From assembly GCF_029633865.1 (NCBI RefSeq), contig NC_079230.1, positions 31,670,358 through 31,734,357 on the forward strand: a stretch of DNA of 64,000 nt, given 5' to 3'. The translations under genes were made by a program, and so were the position numbers. Shown in pieces: positions 11,600 through 22,043 of this stretch. The DNA comes from Lampris incognitus (taxonomy: Eukaryota > Chordata > Actinopteri > Lampriformes > Lampridae). The first letter of the stretch is position 1, and every line of letters starts with the position of its first letter. The notes beneath the pieces are model-generated. The model saw only the letters and a list, made by a program, of their open reading frames with translations, ran no database searches and was not told where the DNA came from.

Positions 11600-12311
11600 G
11601 GCGACTGAACGGGGGGGGGTCTAACGGGGAGGAGGGGGGGGTCCAGAAAAATGTACTGCACATGACCACGAGCTCCGTCAGACATCGCAGGCTCTCTCTG
11701 GTTCCGGTTCGTTTCCCTGGTCGCAGCTCTTGTTGGATCTCCATAAATCCAGCGTGTCTATGTGACGCTGTCACGAAACCGAGCAGGTTGTTAATGACGT
11801 CACACATGCTGCAGTGCCGGGGGACACGTGACGCTGTGCCGGGGGTCACCTGACGCTGTGCGCAGCACGCGGTTTAGGCGACGGGGGTTGCGACGCGTGT
11901 GACGTGGGCAAACGTTTTATTTAAAATCACATGCACCCCTTCTTTGTACCAAACCCACGCAACGCGGTGTCCAGCTGCACCGGCTCCAGCACTTGCAGCA
12001 GGATCTTTGCTGATATAGCGTTTGCGTTCATGCCCCCGGTGTCCACAAACCCAGAGGCCTTTCCTGCAGCACGCCTTGCAGTGTGTCTGACAGACTGCCA
12101 CAAGCTCTCTCGTTCTGACCAGTCTTTACACTCGTCTGCCGCCCAAAACTGCACAGTACGCGTCTGTCTCGTCATGCACAGCCGTCTTTATTTTGCTGCG
12201 ATTTCTAGTATCTCGTTCTGGATGTCGGGGCTCGTACGTCTCCCGTTTCTAGATAATTCCTCCAGTCGCAGGATAAGACAGCGCAAGGAAGGCTGCTTGG
12301 TGCTTAAAAGA
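11600..12311. other. upstream flank of trmt10a, no gene recognised
   Basis: Moderately GC-rich sequence with a G-run cluster at 11608-11640. Overlapping frames exist on both strands (for example 11927-12175 minus), but none resembles a protein I know. A cryptic transposon remnant is possible. Confidence 0.4.
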
Positions 12312-12471
12312 TGATAAATTCGGGCTGGAATACCCACTAGTGCGCCGATAGATCAGATTAAAGAAAGTGTGGTCGAGGCAAAACGCCTGAAAAACACTCG
12401 TTATGGCGAGAATTGGGGCAGCCTGTCAGTAATGTTACTTTTTGATGATTAAAGAGTACGGACTAAAGTAT

Positions 12472-12591
12472 TGTAGCGAATCCAGAGGGCACTTGGGATC
12501 TCCCACACCATGGGCGACTATGTTAAGCAGTCGACTAAAGGGTCCGACCCGTTAACTAAGAGCTAGTGTCTAGTCATTCGTGGTCATTACA
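12472..12591 (-). repeat. tRNA-box LTR-like unit (type B) at R1 terminus
   Basis: 120 bp with TG..CA ends (TGTAGCGAATCC at the left, GGTCATTACA at the right). On the minus strand it carries GGGTCGGACCCTTTAGTCGA, which matches the type B units at 30767 and 52506. The A-box is TAGTCGACTGC (10 of 11 positions); the B-box is decayed. It has no target-site duplication of its own. The GTAT duplication flanks it together with R1. Confidence 0.75.
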
Positions 12592-14245
12592 CCCCATAGT
12601 GACCTGCCCCCACCGAGCTAGGGGCTGCCCGTAGCACTCGTTGGCGCCAGTCCTTGGGCACCAATAACTGCCACACATCTCTTCTACGGCCCGGCGCTTG
12701 CCAGACCCGGTACAACGGTCCATCACCCCGGGCCAAGGTGGACCACTGGGAAAAGTAGGCCTTGGTCTCCACCGACATGGCAGAGACAGCTTGCCAGTGG
12801 GGGCGTGCCTTGGCGTCGACTCACTGTCCCACCCTGGCCAGGGTGGGGTCTATCTTGCGCTGCTTGCCACTCCTGCTTGTCCATTGCCATCAGCCACGCC
12901 TCCTCTGGCTCAACCTGCCGCGTGGTGGACACTTGGAGGATTGCTCTGTCTCGCTCCTCTTGGCGCTCACAATGTCTGCAGTCCTTGCAGGGATGACGAG
13001 AGAGGGCATCTGCATTGCTGTGCAGGCGCCCAGCTTGGTGCTGGGTCTCGAAGTCGTAGCTCTGCAGCTCCTCAATCCACTTGGCCTTCGGGCTCTTTAA
13101 AGCTGAGCAGCCAGATCAGGGGCCACATGATCCGGCCGCAGGAGAAAGGCCTGGCCATAGAGATAAGGGCGAAAATGATCGAACGCCACGACCACTGCCA
13201 GGAGCTCACGTCATGTAACGCAGTAATTGCGTTCAGGGTGGCTCAAGACACGACTGTAGTAGGCCACCACTCTCTCTCCCCCAGCAACCTCCTGAGACAG
13301 GACGGCCCCCAGCCCCACATTGCTGGCGTCTGTGTCCACGATGAAGCGGCACTTAGGATCAGGAAGGGCCAGGATTGGTGCAGTGATCAAGGCGGTGCGG
13401 AGCCGGGCAAAGGCGGCTGCACAGTTGTCGTCCCAGTGGAACTCCCGTCCCTTCTCGGCAATGGAGGCAAAGTTGCGGACAAAACGTCGGTAGTAGGAGA
13501 CGAGCCCCGTGAAGCTGCGCACCTCACTGACGTTTCGCGGAACTGGCCATTTCTCGACCGCCTCCACCTTAGTAGGATCAGGGGCCACGCCCTCTGCCCC
13601 CACCACACGGCCCAAAAACATGGTCTCACGTCGAAGGAGGTTGCATTTCTTGGGGTGCAGGCGCAGGCCCGCTCCCCGAATGGCTTGGAAGACCTGACGG
13701 AGGTTCTCTAGGGCCAGCTCGAAGTCAGTGGCATGAACCAGAAGGTCATCGAGGTAAACCACGCACCGGTTGCGGGGAATGTGAGCCAGCACCCTCTCCA
13801 TTAGTCTCTTGAACGTGGCAGGTGCATTGCAGAGACCAAAGGGCATCCCACGAAACTGCCAGAGTCCCTGACCGATGGTGAAGGCCGTCTTGGGTTTGGC
13901 TTCTGGTGCCAGCTCCACCTGCCAGTAACCGCTCCGTAGGTCAAGTGAGCTGAACCACTGTGACCTTGCGATGTGGTCCAGAGCGTCGTCAATGCGGGGC
14001 AAGGGGTAGGAGTCCTTACGAGTTGCATTGTTCAGCCGACGAAAGTCCACACAGAACCTCCAGGTGTCATCCTTCTTTTTGACCAGGATGGCAGCAGCAA
14101 CCCAAGGGCTGTTGGATGGCTCTATCACCCCGGCCGCAGCCATCTCTAGAATCATCCGTTCTGCAACTTCACGCTTGTCAAGCGCTAACTGGTAGGGTCG
14201 CAGTCTAATGGGCGGGGTTGTGCCACTGTCGATTGTGTGCTGCAC
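12592..14245 (-). pseudogene. R1 reverse transcriptase, RNase H start, integrase start
   Basis: A clean RT frame (14245-13211) holds SPWVAAAILVKKKDDTWRFC, SSLDLRSGYWQVEL, MPFGLCNAPATF and the intact catalytic YLDDLLVHA (about 13757). It is followed by the RNase H start VDTDASNVGLGAVLS. A TGA at 13213-13211 stops the frame inside RNase H (after ERNYCVT). Downstream, an integrase N-terminal zinc-binding region appears (12778-12592), which ends abruptly after the HYG motif where the 120-bp unit begins. Confidence 0.88.
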
Positions 14246-14299
14246 CAGGTTGGTCTGGGTGCACTCCTCTTCGCGTGCAGTGAAAATCTCAGCGAACTG

Positions 14300-14907
14300 T
14301 TAGAGCAGGTCTTTCAGCTGTTGGCTCTGCTGAGGGTCCAGCCCTTCACTGCTCCGCTGATACAGATCCTGGATGGCGGCAACAGTGTCCGGCGAGGGTG
14401 TCTGAGGAATGGTAGCCTCAATGAGGGTCGTCGTCAGTGTTGGTGGGCCGGACAGTATCGTCATCCCCTCGGTTGGTAGTGGGGGTGGGGGCGGCGGCGG
14501 CATGGTGACAGGTGGAGTTGGCTGGATGTGGATACGTCCCACCTTCCTCTCTGGACGGCGCCGGAGGGCCAGGGTCTCTGTGCCGAGGTGAATGGCATTA
14601 CTCGACACATCGACCAGAGCCCCCCAGCGAGTCAGCAAGTCCAGCCCGATGATGCAAGGGTCTTGTATTTCAGCCAACCAAAACTTGTGGGTGGCTGCAG
14701 CTTTCCCTGCCTGCACCTGTGAGTTGCAGGCAGCATGCTGGTTAGTTCGCCGGTCACAGTTCTGATTTTAGAGGTGGTGGGCCTCCACTCTGTCTCTGGC
14801 AGCACCCCTGGACACGCAATGGAGATGGTGGACCCTGTGTCTACAAGGGCCCAGCAGCAGTGTCCACCAATGGAGCAACAAAGATAGAGACCATGTGCGT
14901 GGCCCAC
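14300..14907 (-). pseudogene. R1 aspartic protease and linker
   Basis: Retroviral-type aspartic protease with the active-site motif ALVDTGSTISIA (about 14855-14820). It is followed in another frame by IIGLDLLTRWGALVDV and a proline-rich linker leading into RT. The frame break inside the domain (around 14716) makes it non-functional as it stands. Confidence 0.8.
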
Positions 14908-15914
14908 TCTGCCGATCTGGGAAGAGTTCTCAATGGGGGATATGGTCGGTTGGCTGGGTAGCAGTCTCCCCGCGGTGCCACCCCATTCCAGTTTTCCAAC
15001 TGGGGAGCGCTACTGTGTCGTGGTGCAGGGGCAGGGCAGTCGCGGGCCTTGTGCCCCGCTTCTCCACAGCGGTACCATGGATCACGAGGCGACCAAGGTC
15101 TGAAGGGTGGTTGGCGTCGGCCTGGTTGCTTTCGGCGTGGTGACGGATGAGCCTGGCAGACGACCCCTCTTTCGACGTCTCCTTCATCTGCGTGGACCTC
15201 AGCCTGATGGACTCGGGGTCTCGGTTGGTTGTGTGGGGCCTTCACAGCCTCCACCCTCTCTGCCTCTTCCAATGCAGTCTTGAAGGCTGTAGGTGCCTTG
15301 ATGCGGAGGTGCTCCTTCAATCTCTCTGGGGTGAGCCCCTGGATGAAGGCACTCAGGGCTAACTCGTCACGAGCTGCTGGATCAAAGGTGGGGTAGCCAC
15401 GATGTGCAAAGAAGTGCGCGTCTGCTGCATAGGTTCCCAGGGTCTCGCCCTCTTGGCGGCGCCGGCGGGCCAGTCGGTCTCGCATGCTGTCAGTAGTGAC
15501 CCGTTGACCAAAGCGTCGTTCTAAAGCAGCGGCCAGTGTCTCGTAATCCTGCTGTTCTGACGGCATAAGATCGAGCAACACCTGCAGCGCATTCCCTTCG
15601 AGCGCCAGGGCAACATGAGCAGCAGTGTCTTGGGTGCTCCACTGGTTTTTGCTACCAGTTTCACTTGATTTAGGTATGGCTCCAGGGCCGTGATGCCCGC
15701 ATACCGTGGGAGCTTGAAGATGCCTGGGGATGGCAGCATCACATTAGCAGGGGGTGCTGGGGTTGTAGTAACGTTGGTCAGCGAAGTGGTGACGTTGGAG
15801 ACGGCGGCGGCCGGCGATGACATGGTGGCGTCGGAAATTGATAGTGGATGGACGGCGGTGTAGATAGCGGTGGCCGGCGATGACATGGCGGCGGCCGGCG
15901 GACATGTGGTCAGC
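14841..15914 (-). pseudogene. R1 gag polyprotein
   Basis: Ty3/gypsy gag. The N-terminal part (15914-15620) includes GIFKLPRYAG and EPYLNQVKLVAK. The capsid-like part (15581-14900) includes YETLAAALERRFGQRV, LARRRRQEGETLGTYA and ALSAFIQGLTPERL. A single CCHC-type knuckle reads WYRCGEAGHKARDC; the first Cys of the usual C-x2-C is Trp or Tyr, so zinc binding is likely impaired. A frame change separates the two parts near 15580-15620. Confidence 0.85.
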
Positions 15915-16029
15915 ATTGAAATCAGAGTGGCCCGTGTCGGGTCCTGAAGGACAGTTGGGCGCTGGCTCTGTCGGCCCTTCCTCCGCGGGACATCTTCTTC
16001 CGAACGTCGATGCTCTTCCCCCAGCGAAC

Positions 16030-16344
16030 GCAGAAGTAACGACAAAGGCAACTTTTCAGTTTCCTTTATTGAACTCACGCAGAGACAAGAACTTAACAGA
16101 AATACGACACAATACATGGGGGTCATCTACCCAAACAACAAACTTGATCAGGGTTTCAGTACCAAGGTTACACAACACAACAGAATGACAACTTTAATTA
16201 CACAACACCAAACAGTAACCTCATAAACGCATAAAACCACATAAAACACTAACAAAACATTTAATAACAACTGACAAACTGAACGCAGTGCCTGATGGGT
16301 AAAACAGGAGGGCACAATTCTGATGGTGTAGCTTCTTCGCTACA
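16030..16344 (-). repeat. 5' LTR region of gypsy element R1
   Basis: On the minus strand it begins TGTAGCGAAGAAGC at 16344 and holds an AATAAA poly(A) signal (about 16065-16070). It grades into the gag leader near GCGTTCGCTGGGGG. A 3' partner LTR of the same sequence is not present at the other end, so the exact 3' boundary is not fixed. Confidence 0.6.
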
Positions 16345-16629
16345 GTATGTACTGAGTATATGAGCTATGAGGTCAGGCCCTATAGCCTCCCGCCATCGAG
16401 GCGCTTTAAATGCCAAAAATATGGGCATGTAGCGGCAGTGTGCGAAGGTCAAAAAAGATGTGCTGGTGAACACGAGTATGGAAAGTGTGAGAGAAGAGCA
16501 GTTAAGTGCTGCAACTCTGGAGGGGAACACACCTCTGCTGACGGAGGGTGTGAGTGTTATGTCTGCACACTGGGTCATCAGTGCTGCATTTGGGTTAACT
16601 CTATTCTATTGTGCTATTGTGTCGAGCCT

Positions 16630-18305
16630 TGGGTGTGGTCTCAGGCATGCAGTGACGCTGTGCATGACCTCAAAACGCAGCTGACTTCACCACCAGTGTT
16701 AGCTAACTTTGACATCTCCAGCCCCACCCTCGTGACCTGTGGCGCATCGGCCACAGCGATAGGGGCTGTGCTGTCGCAGACTCAGAACGGTTTGGAGAAG
16801 CCCATCGCCTTCGCCTCCCATGCCCTTAACCAGACCAAGCAGTGGTACTCTGTGGGTGAGCGTGAGGAATTAGCCTGCATCTGGGCCTGTGAAAGTTGGC
16901 ACCTGTACCTCTATGGGAGCTCTTTCACCCTCAGGACAGGTCATCAGGCACTGACAGCGCTGCTGTCCACATCTGGAACAGGCCACAGACCCCTGAGCCT
17001 ACACTGCTGGTCTGACCGCTTCTGCCTGTACAACTTTAGGCTGCAGTTCACCCCAGGCAGAGACAGTGTTGTGGCTGACCTGCTGTCTCGCTCCATCTCT
17101 GCCCCAACCCTACACACAGGCACTGACTGTGTGGAACAGGACAGTATTCAAATGCTACACACACCCCTCCAGGCCACCGGCTCTCTGCAGGAGCTGAAGG
17201 AAGCCTCCAAACAGGACCCTGTCCTCTCTCAGCTCTGCACCTACATCCAGAATGGCTGGCCTCAAGGTCCCAGAGGAGCTGGCTGCGTTCTCCCGAGTCA
17301 AACAGGAGCTCTTCTGCTGGAATGACACCTGTTTGGCACGCGGGCTTTGCACAGTGGTCCCAGGTGCTCTGCGTGTGCGTGTGTAGACCATGGCACATGA
17401 GGGCCACCTGGGCATTGTGAAGCTAAAACAGCACTGTTGAAACCTGGTGTGGTGGCCAAGGATCGACCGAGACATTGAGGCCCTAGTCAAGGACTGCTCT
17501 GCCTGCCTTGTGAGTGGCAAGACTGGCCACCAGGCTTCCCCACCCCTGCAACCTCTTGCCTGGCCATCTCAGCCCTGGGAACACCTGCAGCTGGGCATCT
17601 GCGGCGAGATCCATGGAGTTCCCCACCACTAGCGCTTCTTGGTGGTTGCCTACGACCTACACTCAAAATGGCCTGAGCTCACCACTACTGGCTCTGTGAC
17701 CTCTCAGGTCATCATCGAATTCCTGGACTCTCTCTTCTCTCGCTGGGGCCTCCCAAAGACCATCACCACTGACAACGGTCCTCAACTGGTCTCTGCAGAG
17801 TTCACTGGTTACCTTGAAAGCAAGCACTGAAAAACGGCCTCAGAGCACACCTGGCCCAAGGGTGCTCCTTCACGCATGCCGTCCGTCACACTCTGCTGCA
17901 CTACAGGGCCACAAAGCACTTGACCACGGGTGTCTCTCCAGCCTCTCTCATGCTGGGCTGGGAGCTAAACATGCCCCTTGACAGGCTCCGCCCCTCTACA
18001 CCCCAGGCACCTCCCTCTAGGGTCAGAGCCTCAGTCACCTGTCCGCAGCGGCGGATAAAGCAATGATTTGACAAGTCAAAACGAGCCAGGGTGCCAGATA
18101 TCAATGCCTCAGACTGGGTCAGGGTCCGTAGACCCCACCGGGACAATAACATGGCCCCGTACTGGTCCTCTCCTCTCCAAGTCACCCGTCAGCTGGACCC
18201 AGCCACCGATCTCCTCAACAACAGCACTCGGTGGCACTCCAGCCGCCTCTGGAAGGTGCCAGCTCTGCCACACACAGCTGGTAACACACCCCAAACCATA
18301 CCCTA
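16630..18305 (+). pseudogene. R2 RNase H and integrase remnant
   Basis: RNase H region (16680-17110): VTCGASATAIGAVLSQ, where the catalytic Asp of the usual CDAS is Gly (GGC at 16741-16743), and TGHQALTALL, where the usual Asp is again Gly. Integrase region: zinc-binding HEGHLGIVKLKQHC..CSAC (about 17395-17510) with a stop. The core has HLQLGICGE (first catalytic Asp is Gly) and TTDNGPQLVSAEF (second Asp kept). There is a stop after YLESKH. The C-terminal domain (18090-18305) contains WVRVRRPHRDNNMAPYWS. Several stops and three lost catalytic aspartates show it is dead. Confidence 0.85.
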
Positions 18306-18476
18306 AGCATGTAAGGATGCCCCGGGGCCTCAGGCAGCCCCTTCACAGGCCCCAGACATTTCTGGGCCTCAGCTGCCTCTGCCTGTCGCCTCACCTCGGC
18401 CTTCTCAGCCTCAGCCTCATGCCTCCTCGCGACCTGTTCATACATGTTCACACCCTGGCCACCCTGGGGGGGGGAG

Positions 18477-18676
18477 GTTTATGTCTGCACACTGGGTCAT
18501 CAGTGCTGCATTTGGGTTAGCACTGTTCTATTGTGCTGCAATCGGTATGTGATGCCTTTATGGTTGTTCTTGAATTAATTGGTTGAGCCTGCTGTAAGGG
18601 GATTTAAAATGGAGAGTAAAACGAACTTTGCGTTGATGCTGATACGGTGTCATGGTGTGACCCTTCAAACATAATA
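18477..18676 (+). repeat. 3' LTR of gypsy element R2
   Basis: About 200 bp following the polypurine tract. The start is homologous to the 5' LTR remnant at 16555, and it ends ACATAATA just before the GTGAG target-site duplication. Imperfect terminal inverted repeat TGTTATGT / ACATAATA. Confidence 0.85.
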
Positions 18677-18834
18677 GTGAGGCCAGTAAGAAAGCAGCAG
18701 AAGTACAGCGACTGAAAAATTCTCAAGTCAATATGGAGAAGCAGCTAAGAAAGTAGTCATGCAGCTAGACAAATCTAATACTAAGCAAATTAGTTCAGAG
18801 AGCAACAAAATGAAACCATGTTAGGGAGCAAAGT

Positions 18835-20480
18835 GTTATTAAACGTTTATTTTGGAAGGGACAATGGACATTAATCAACATTCGAAACAAATGTAAATGT
18901 ACCCGAGTTAGCTAATAGGCTAGGTTCCATCGGCAGTCCCTTTGCCTGATGTTGTTGGGCATCCTAGCATAATAAAATGGTACAATAAATAAAAAATAAA
19001 CATACAACATAGTTAATATACAATACAAGGACAACAGGAGCAAACAAACAAGAAGATACATACGGAATATACAAATATTGTAGAAAAAGAATAGAGACAA
19101 TATAGAAAATAATATAAACTTAGCACAAAAAGTATGGAAATTTGTCTTTGGTAGATTATTTCTTTGTTGTAACAATGCTTCTTGGCAATAAATCTTATAT
19201 CAGGTACCTGATGTCAGCACCTGGGGTACCAGAAGCTCAAAACAAGAGTCAATAGCAACAGCAAAATAAGCTGTTTGGCATTGGCAGAGAAGCTTTGGCA
19301 AATTCTTCATGGGCGCAACCCACATACTCAGCTCTGCTGCTCATCCCACAAATGCATGTTCCTTACAAATGTGGCGCCATTGAAAAGGGAAATAAACAGG
19401 CTTTCCAACGGTATAAGATTTCTTGCCAAGAAGCATTGTTACAACAAAGAAGTAATCTACCAAACTTAAATTTACTTACTTTTTGTGCTAAGTATATATA
19501 AAAAAGCAGACATACAACACAGCTAATACAGTAAAACAACATGTTAAAGGTGTGTGCGAATAGCATCAATGTTGATATTGTTGGTTCTTAATAACCAATT
19601 TCTTGAAATTAGATTATACTTTTTTAGAATATGGCAATGATGAAAAGTAAATGGTTTCTTGATTAAGGTTTTGAGTGCTTGTTTATATAAGGATTCCAGT
19701 GGTTTTAATGTTGTAGAGTGTGTGCTAGACCAGTTTATCAGACAATAGGTGATGTAGGAAATGACCACTGAGTGTAAGTATATCTTTGCTGCCTCAGTTG
19801 ATAGGAAATCTCTGGTAAACCTGAAATTTGCCAAACTAAACTTCACTTTATTGCAGACCGTTTTTATGTGGGTTTTAAAGCCGAGTTTTGAATCTTTGTG
19901 TACTCCTAAGTATTTGTATTCTGAGACAATTTGTAGTGTCTCTTCCTGGATGAGAATACCTTGCTCCACATTTACGCTGTTGTCTTGTGAGAAAAACATA
20001 CAAATTTTTTTCGACACATTCAGTTGCAAACAACATTGGTTAAGCCAGGATGTGACCTTCAACATAACATCTGTTAACTTGATTGCAACCTCTTATGTAG
20101 TTTTACCATGAGTAAAAATAACTGTATCATCAGCATATATTAAGATGTCACATTTTCCACACACGGAAGGTACATCATTAATGTACATGCTGAATAGGAT
20201 TTGACCCAGTATAGAGCCTTGCGGGACACCAGTTGATAGATCTAGAGAATTAGATGTATAATTATTAATTTTGACAAGTTGGGAGTCAGATGAAAGGTAG
20301 GATAAGGTTGATAAATTCTGTGGAAAGATTGAAATTGAGTAGTTTATGCAAGGAACACGGCCCCTACATCCTTGCCTTTGTCCACTGATGCCTTAACGTT
20401 TTCTATGAAATAGCATGTAGCAATTTCTGTTGAGTGTAAGTAAAGAAAGATACATTGATTGTGGGGGAAAATTAGTTTGT
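18835..20480 (-). pseudogene. LINE reverse transcriptase remnant with internal inverted repeat
   Basis: The minus strand encodes STGVPQGSILGQILFSMYIN and the intact RT catalytic block DILIYADDTVIFTHG (about 20110-20150). It continues with a 173-residue frame (20065-19544) holding EYKYLGVHKDSKLGFKTHI and TLKPLESLYKQALKTL. This resembles fish L2/Rex-type LINE ORF2. Downstream (19500-18835) the 3' region contains an 85-bp inverted repeat (19116-19200 against 19412-19496). The frame breaks between the catalytic block and the following part near 20065-20110. Confidence 0.75.
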
Positions 20481-20639
20481 ATTGTTCGTGGTTGATGTTA
20501 TAAACTTTTCTGCACAAACAGACAAGAAGACAGAAAAGATCAAAATAATAGTTAGATCAGCAGAAAATATCTAGGAGTCAAGGGACGGGAAGAAGTTTGG
20601 GAAATGTTAACTGGAGGCATGTCTAGCTCACAATCACAA

Positions 20640-21296
20640 TCATGGGATAATGGATTGTCAAGGAAGTAATTACAGTGGAATACAAGAAGCCTTATTGCCA
20701 ATGGTCAGCAATTTAAAAAAAGTTTCAAATCTAAAAGATAAAACCTGATATAATATGCATACACGAAACATGAAATGAAAGAAAATGAAAGCCAATTTAT
20801 TTGACATTGTATCCTACAATGAATTTGTTCTCTGCATTTAACCCATCCTATTGTATAGGAGCAGTGGGCAGCTGCAGCACCCGGGGACTAACTCCAGTTC
20901 TTCTTTCCATTGCCTTGCTCAGGGGCACAGAGAGGAGAATTAACCCTAACATGCATGTCTTTTTGATGGTGGGAGGAAACCCATGCGGACACGGGGAGAA
21001 CATGCAAACTCCACACAGAAAGGACCTGGGACGGCCTGGGGTTCAAACCCAGGACCTTCTTGCTGTGAGGCCACAGTGCTAACCACTGGGCCGCCGTGCC
21101 ACCAAACATGGCTGAAACCACAGTGGGATTTTGTAATACAGGGTTGAAGATTGGGAAAGGTGGTGGTGTGGCAAAATTTGCATGGAATGGGACGAGGTTT
21201 AATCTTATTAACTTAAGGAAAGAACATGAATCAATCGCGGTCAAGATCTGGGCAGGAAAGGATGACTTAGTAATAACTAATTACTATAACCCATAG
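20640..21296 (+). pseudogene. LINE APE-type endonuclease fragment split by a SINE
   Basis: 20660-20772 encodes VEYKKPYCQWSAI in one frame and SLIANGQQFKKF, KDKPDIICIHET in the true frame. After the SINE, 21104-21296 encodes WLKPQWDFVIQG and then GGGVAKFAWNG and ESIAVKIWAG. Together they match the apurinic-endonuclease domain of LINE ORF2 (the 'ICIQETWLKP' and 'GGGVATF' blocks). AAACATG is duplicated on both sides of the SINE. The LINE is cut off at 21296, where gypsy element R3 begins. Confidence 0.75.
20775..21104 (-). mobile_element. tRNA-derived SINE (family 2), minus
   Basis: On the minus strand it starts with a tRNA-like head: A-box TGGCCCAGCGGTTAGCAC-type at the right end and B-box-like GGTTTGAACCCC. 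The body contains TGTGTGGAGTTTGCATGTTC and GCAAGGCAATGGAAAGAAGA, and the tail is AT-rich. It inserted precisely in a LINE endonuclease, with target-site duplication AAACATG. Related copies are at 29686 and 54500, and a head-only piece at 28177. Confidence 0.85.
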
Positions 21297-21596
21297 ATTG
21301 TGCCTCAACACATTGGACACTGTGGGGGCTGGGCGGCCTGGGTGTGTTGCAGAGGTAGAGCCTCTCCGTGCCTGTCTGCGACAAGAGGGCACATTCGAGT
21401 GGACTGAAGAGGCTCGGAAATGCTTCCTGACTGTGACACAGCTGCTGGTGGACAGCCCGGCGCTTGCTCTACTCAATCCGGACTTCCCAACCATAATTTC
21501 GACTGACGCCTCCGACTACGGACTGGGAGCTGTGTTCACCCAGATGCATCCAGACCACACAGAACGCTTGAGTTCTGTTCAGACAAGTCAGCAAAA

Positions 21597-22043
21597 GTGA
21601 CCGAGGCACCACTGCAACCGGTACCTCTGCCTGAGGGCCCCTGGAGTAAGCTGGGCGTGGACATTGTTGGACCGTTTGAAACTGCAACATGGGACTGTAA
21701 GTTCGCAATCACTTTGACCGACTACTACTCAAAGTGGCCCGAAGTTGCTTTCGCTTCATCTGTCACCACAGAAACCGTGGTGGGATTCCTCAGCAGTGTC
21801 TTCAGCCGCTATGGCAACCCAGAGTCCCTGGTCACTGATAATGGACCGCAATTTACATCTGCTGCGTTCTCCACATTCCTCCAGGACAGAGGGGTCACTC
21901 ATATTCGCTCCTCTGTATACCACCCAGCTGCTAACGGTGCAATCGAGAGATTTAACCAAGTTCTCAAAGGTTGTATTCAAGCTGCAATCATTCAGCATCA
22001 ACCCTGGAAAGCTGCAACCATGGATTTCCTCCAAGCCTATTGA
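21597..22043 (+). pseudogene. R3 integrase catalytic core
   Basis: A 148-residue open frame of retroviral-type integrase with all three acidic residues of the D,D-35-E core visible: LGVDIVGPFE, VTDNGPQFTSAAF and AANGAIERFNQ. The N-terminal zinc-binding domain is deleted. The frame ends at TGA 22041-22043 before the C-terminal domain, which continues in other frames to about 22540. Confidence 0.85.

Larger units (their letters stand above)
12472..16344 (-). mobile_element. Ty3/gypsy retroelement R1, minus strand, 4-bp TSD
   Basis: Composite element flanked by GTAT at 12468-12471 and 16345-16348. Its outer ends form a 9-bp inverted repeat, TGTAGCGAA / TTCGCTACA. Minus-strand order is: LTR-like region with AATAAA signal (16344 to about 16030), gag, protease, RT, start of RNase H, start of integrase. 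It then breaks off at 12592 into a 120-bp tRNA-box unit (12472-12591). The catalytic integrase core and a normal 3' LTR are missing. It interrupts a LINE ORF1. Confidence 0.85.
16555..18676 (+). mobile_element. Ty3/gypsy retroelement R2, internally deleted, TSD GTGAG
   Basis: Flanked by GTGAG at 16550-16554 and 18677-18681. The 5' LTR remnant (16555 to about 16622, TGTTATGTCTGCACACTGGG) is repeated at the start of the 3' LTR (from about 18477), which ends ACATAATA. A G-rich polypurine tract (18466-18477) precedes the 3' LTR. Gag, protease and most of RT are deleted between the 5' LTR remnant and the RNase H region. Inserted in the LINE ORF1. Confidence 0.88.
12312..18760 (+). pseudogene. LINE ORF1 (CCHC gag-like), split by two LTR elements
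   Basis: Three separated pieces belong to one LINE ORF1: 12312-12471 (GIPTSAPIDQIKESVVEAKR, then LLFDD), 16345-16554 (YMSYEVRPYSLPPSRRFKC, then KYGHVAAVC and CCNSGGEHTSADGGCE) and 18682-18760 (ASKKAAEVQRLKNSQV). The pieces stay in the same frame once element R1 (12472-16344) and element R2 (16555-18676), each with one copy of its target-site duplication, are discounted. The CCHC knuckles are decayed: Cys residues are lost in the first two (KCQKYGHVAAVC remains) and one is Ser in the last. A stop is also present in the first piece (TAA after LLFDD). The clade (I/Nimb or Tx1-like) is uncertain. Confidence 0.8.

Noticed and set aside
11927-12314. Overlapping ORFs upstream of trmt10a on both strands
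   Set aside because: No recognisable protein family. The 3' part of the plus frame runs into a LINE ORF1 piece read in a different frame.
12698-13711. 337-residue plus-strand ORF
   Set aside because: Antisense shadow of the R1 reverse-transcriptase frame, which has clear RT motifs on the minus strand.
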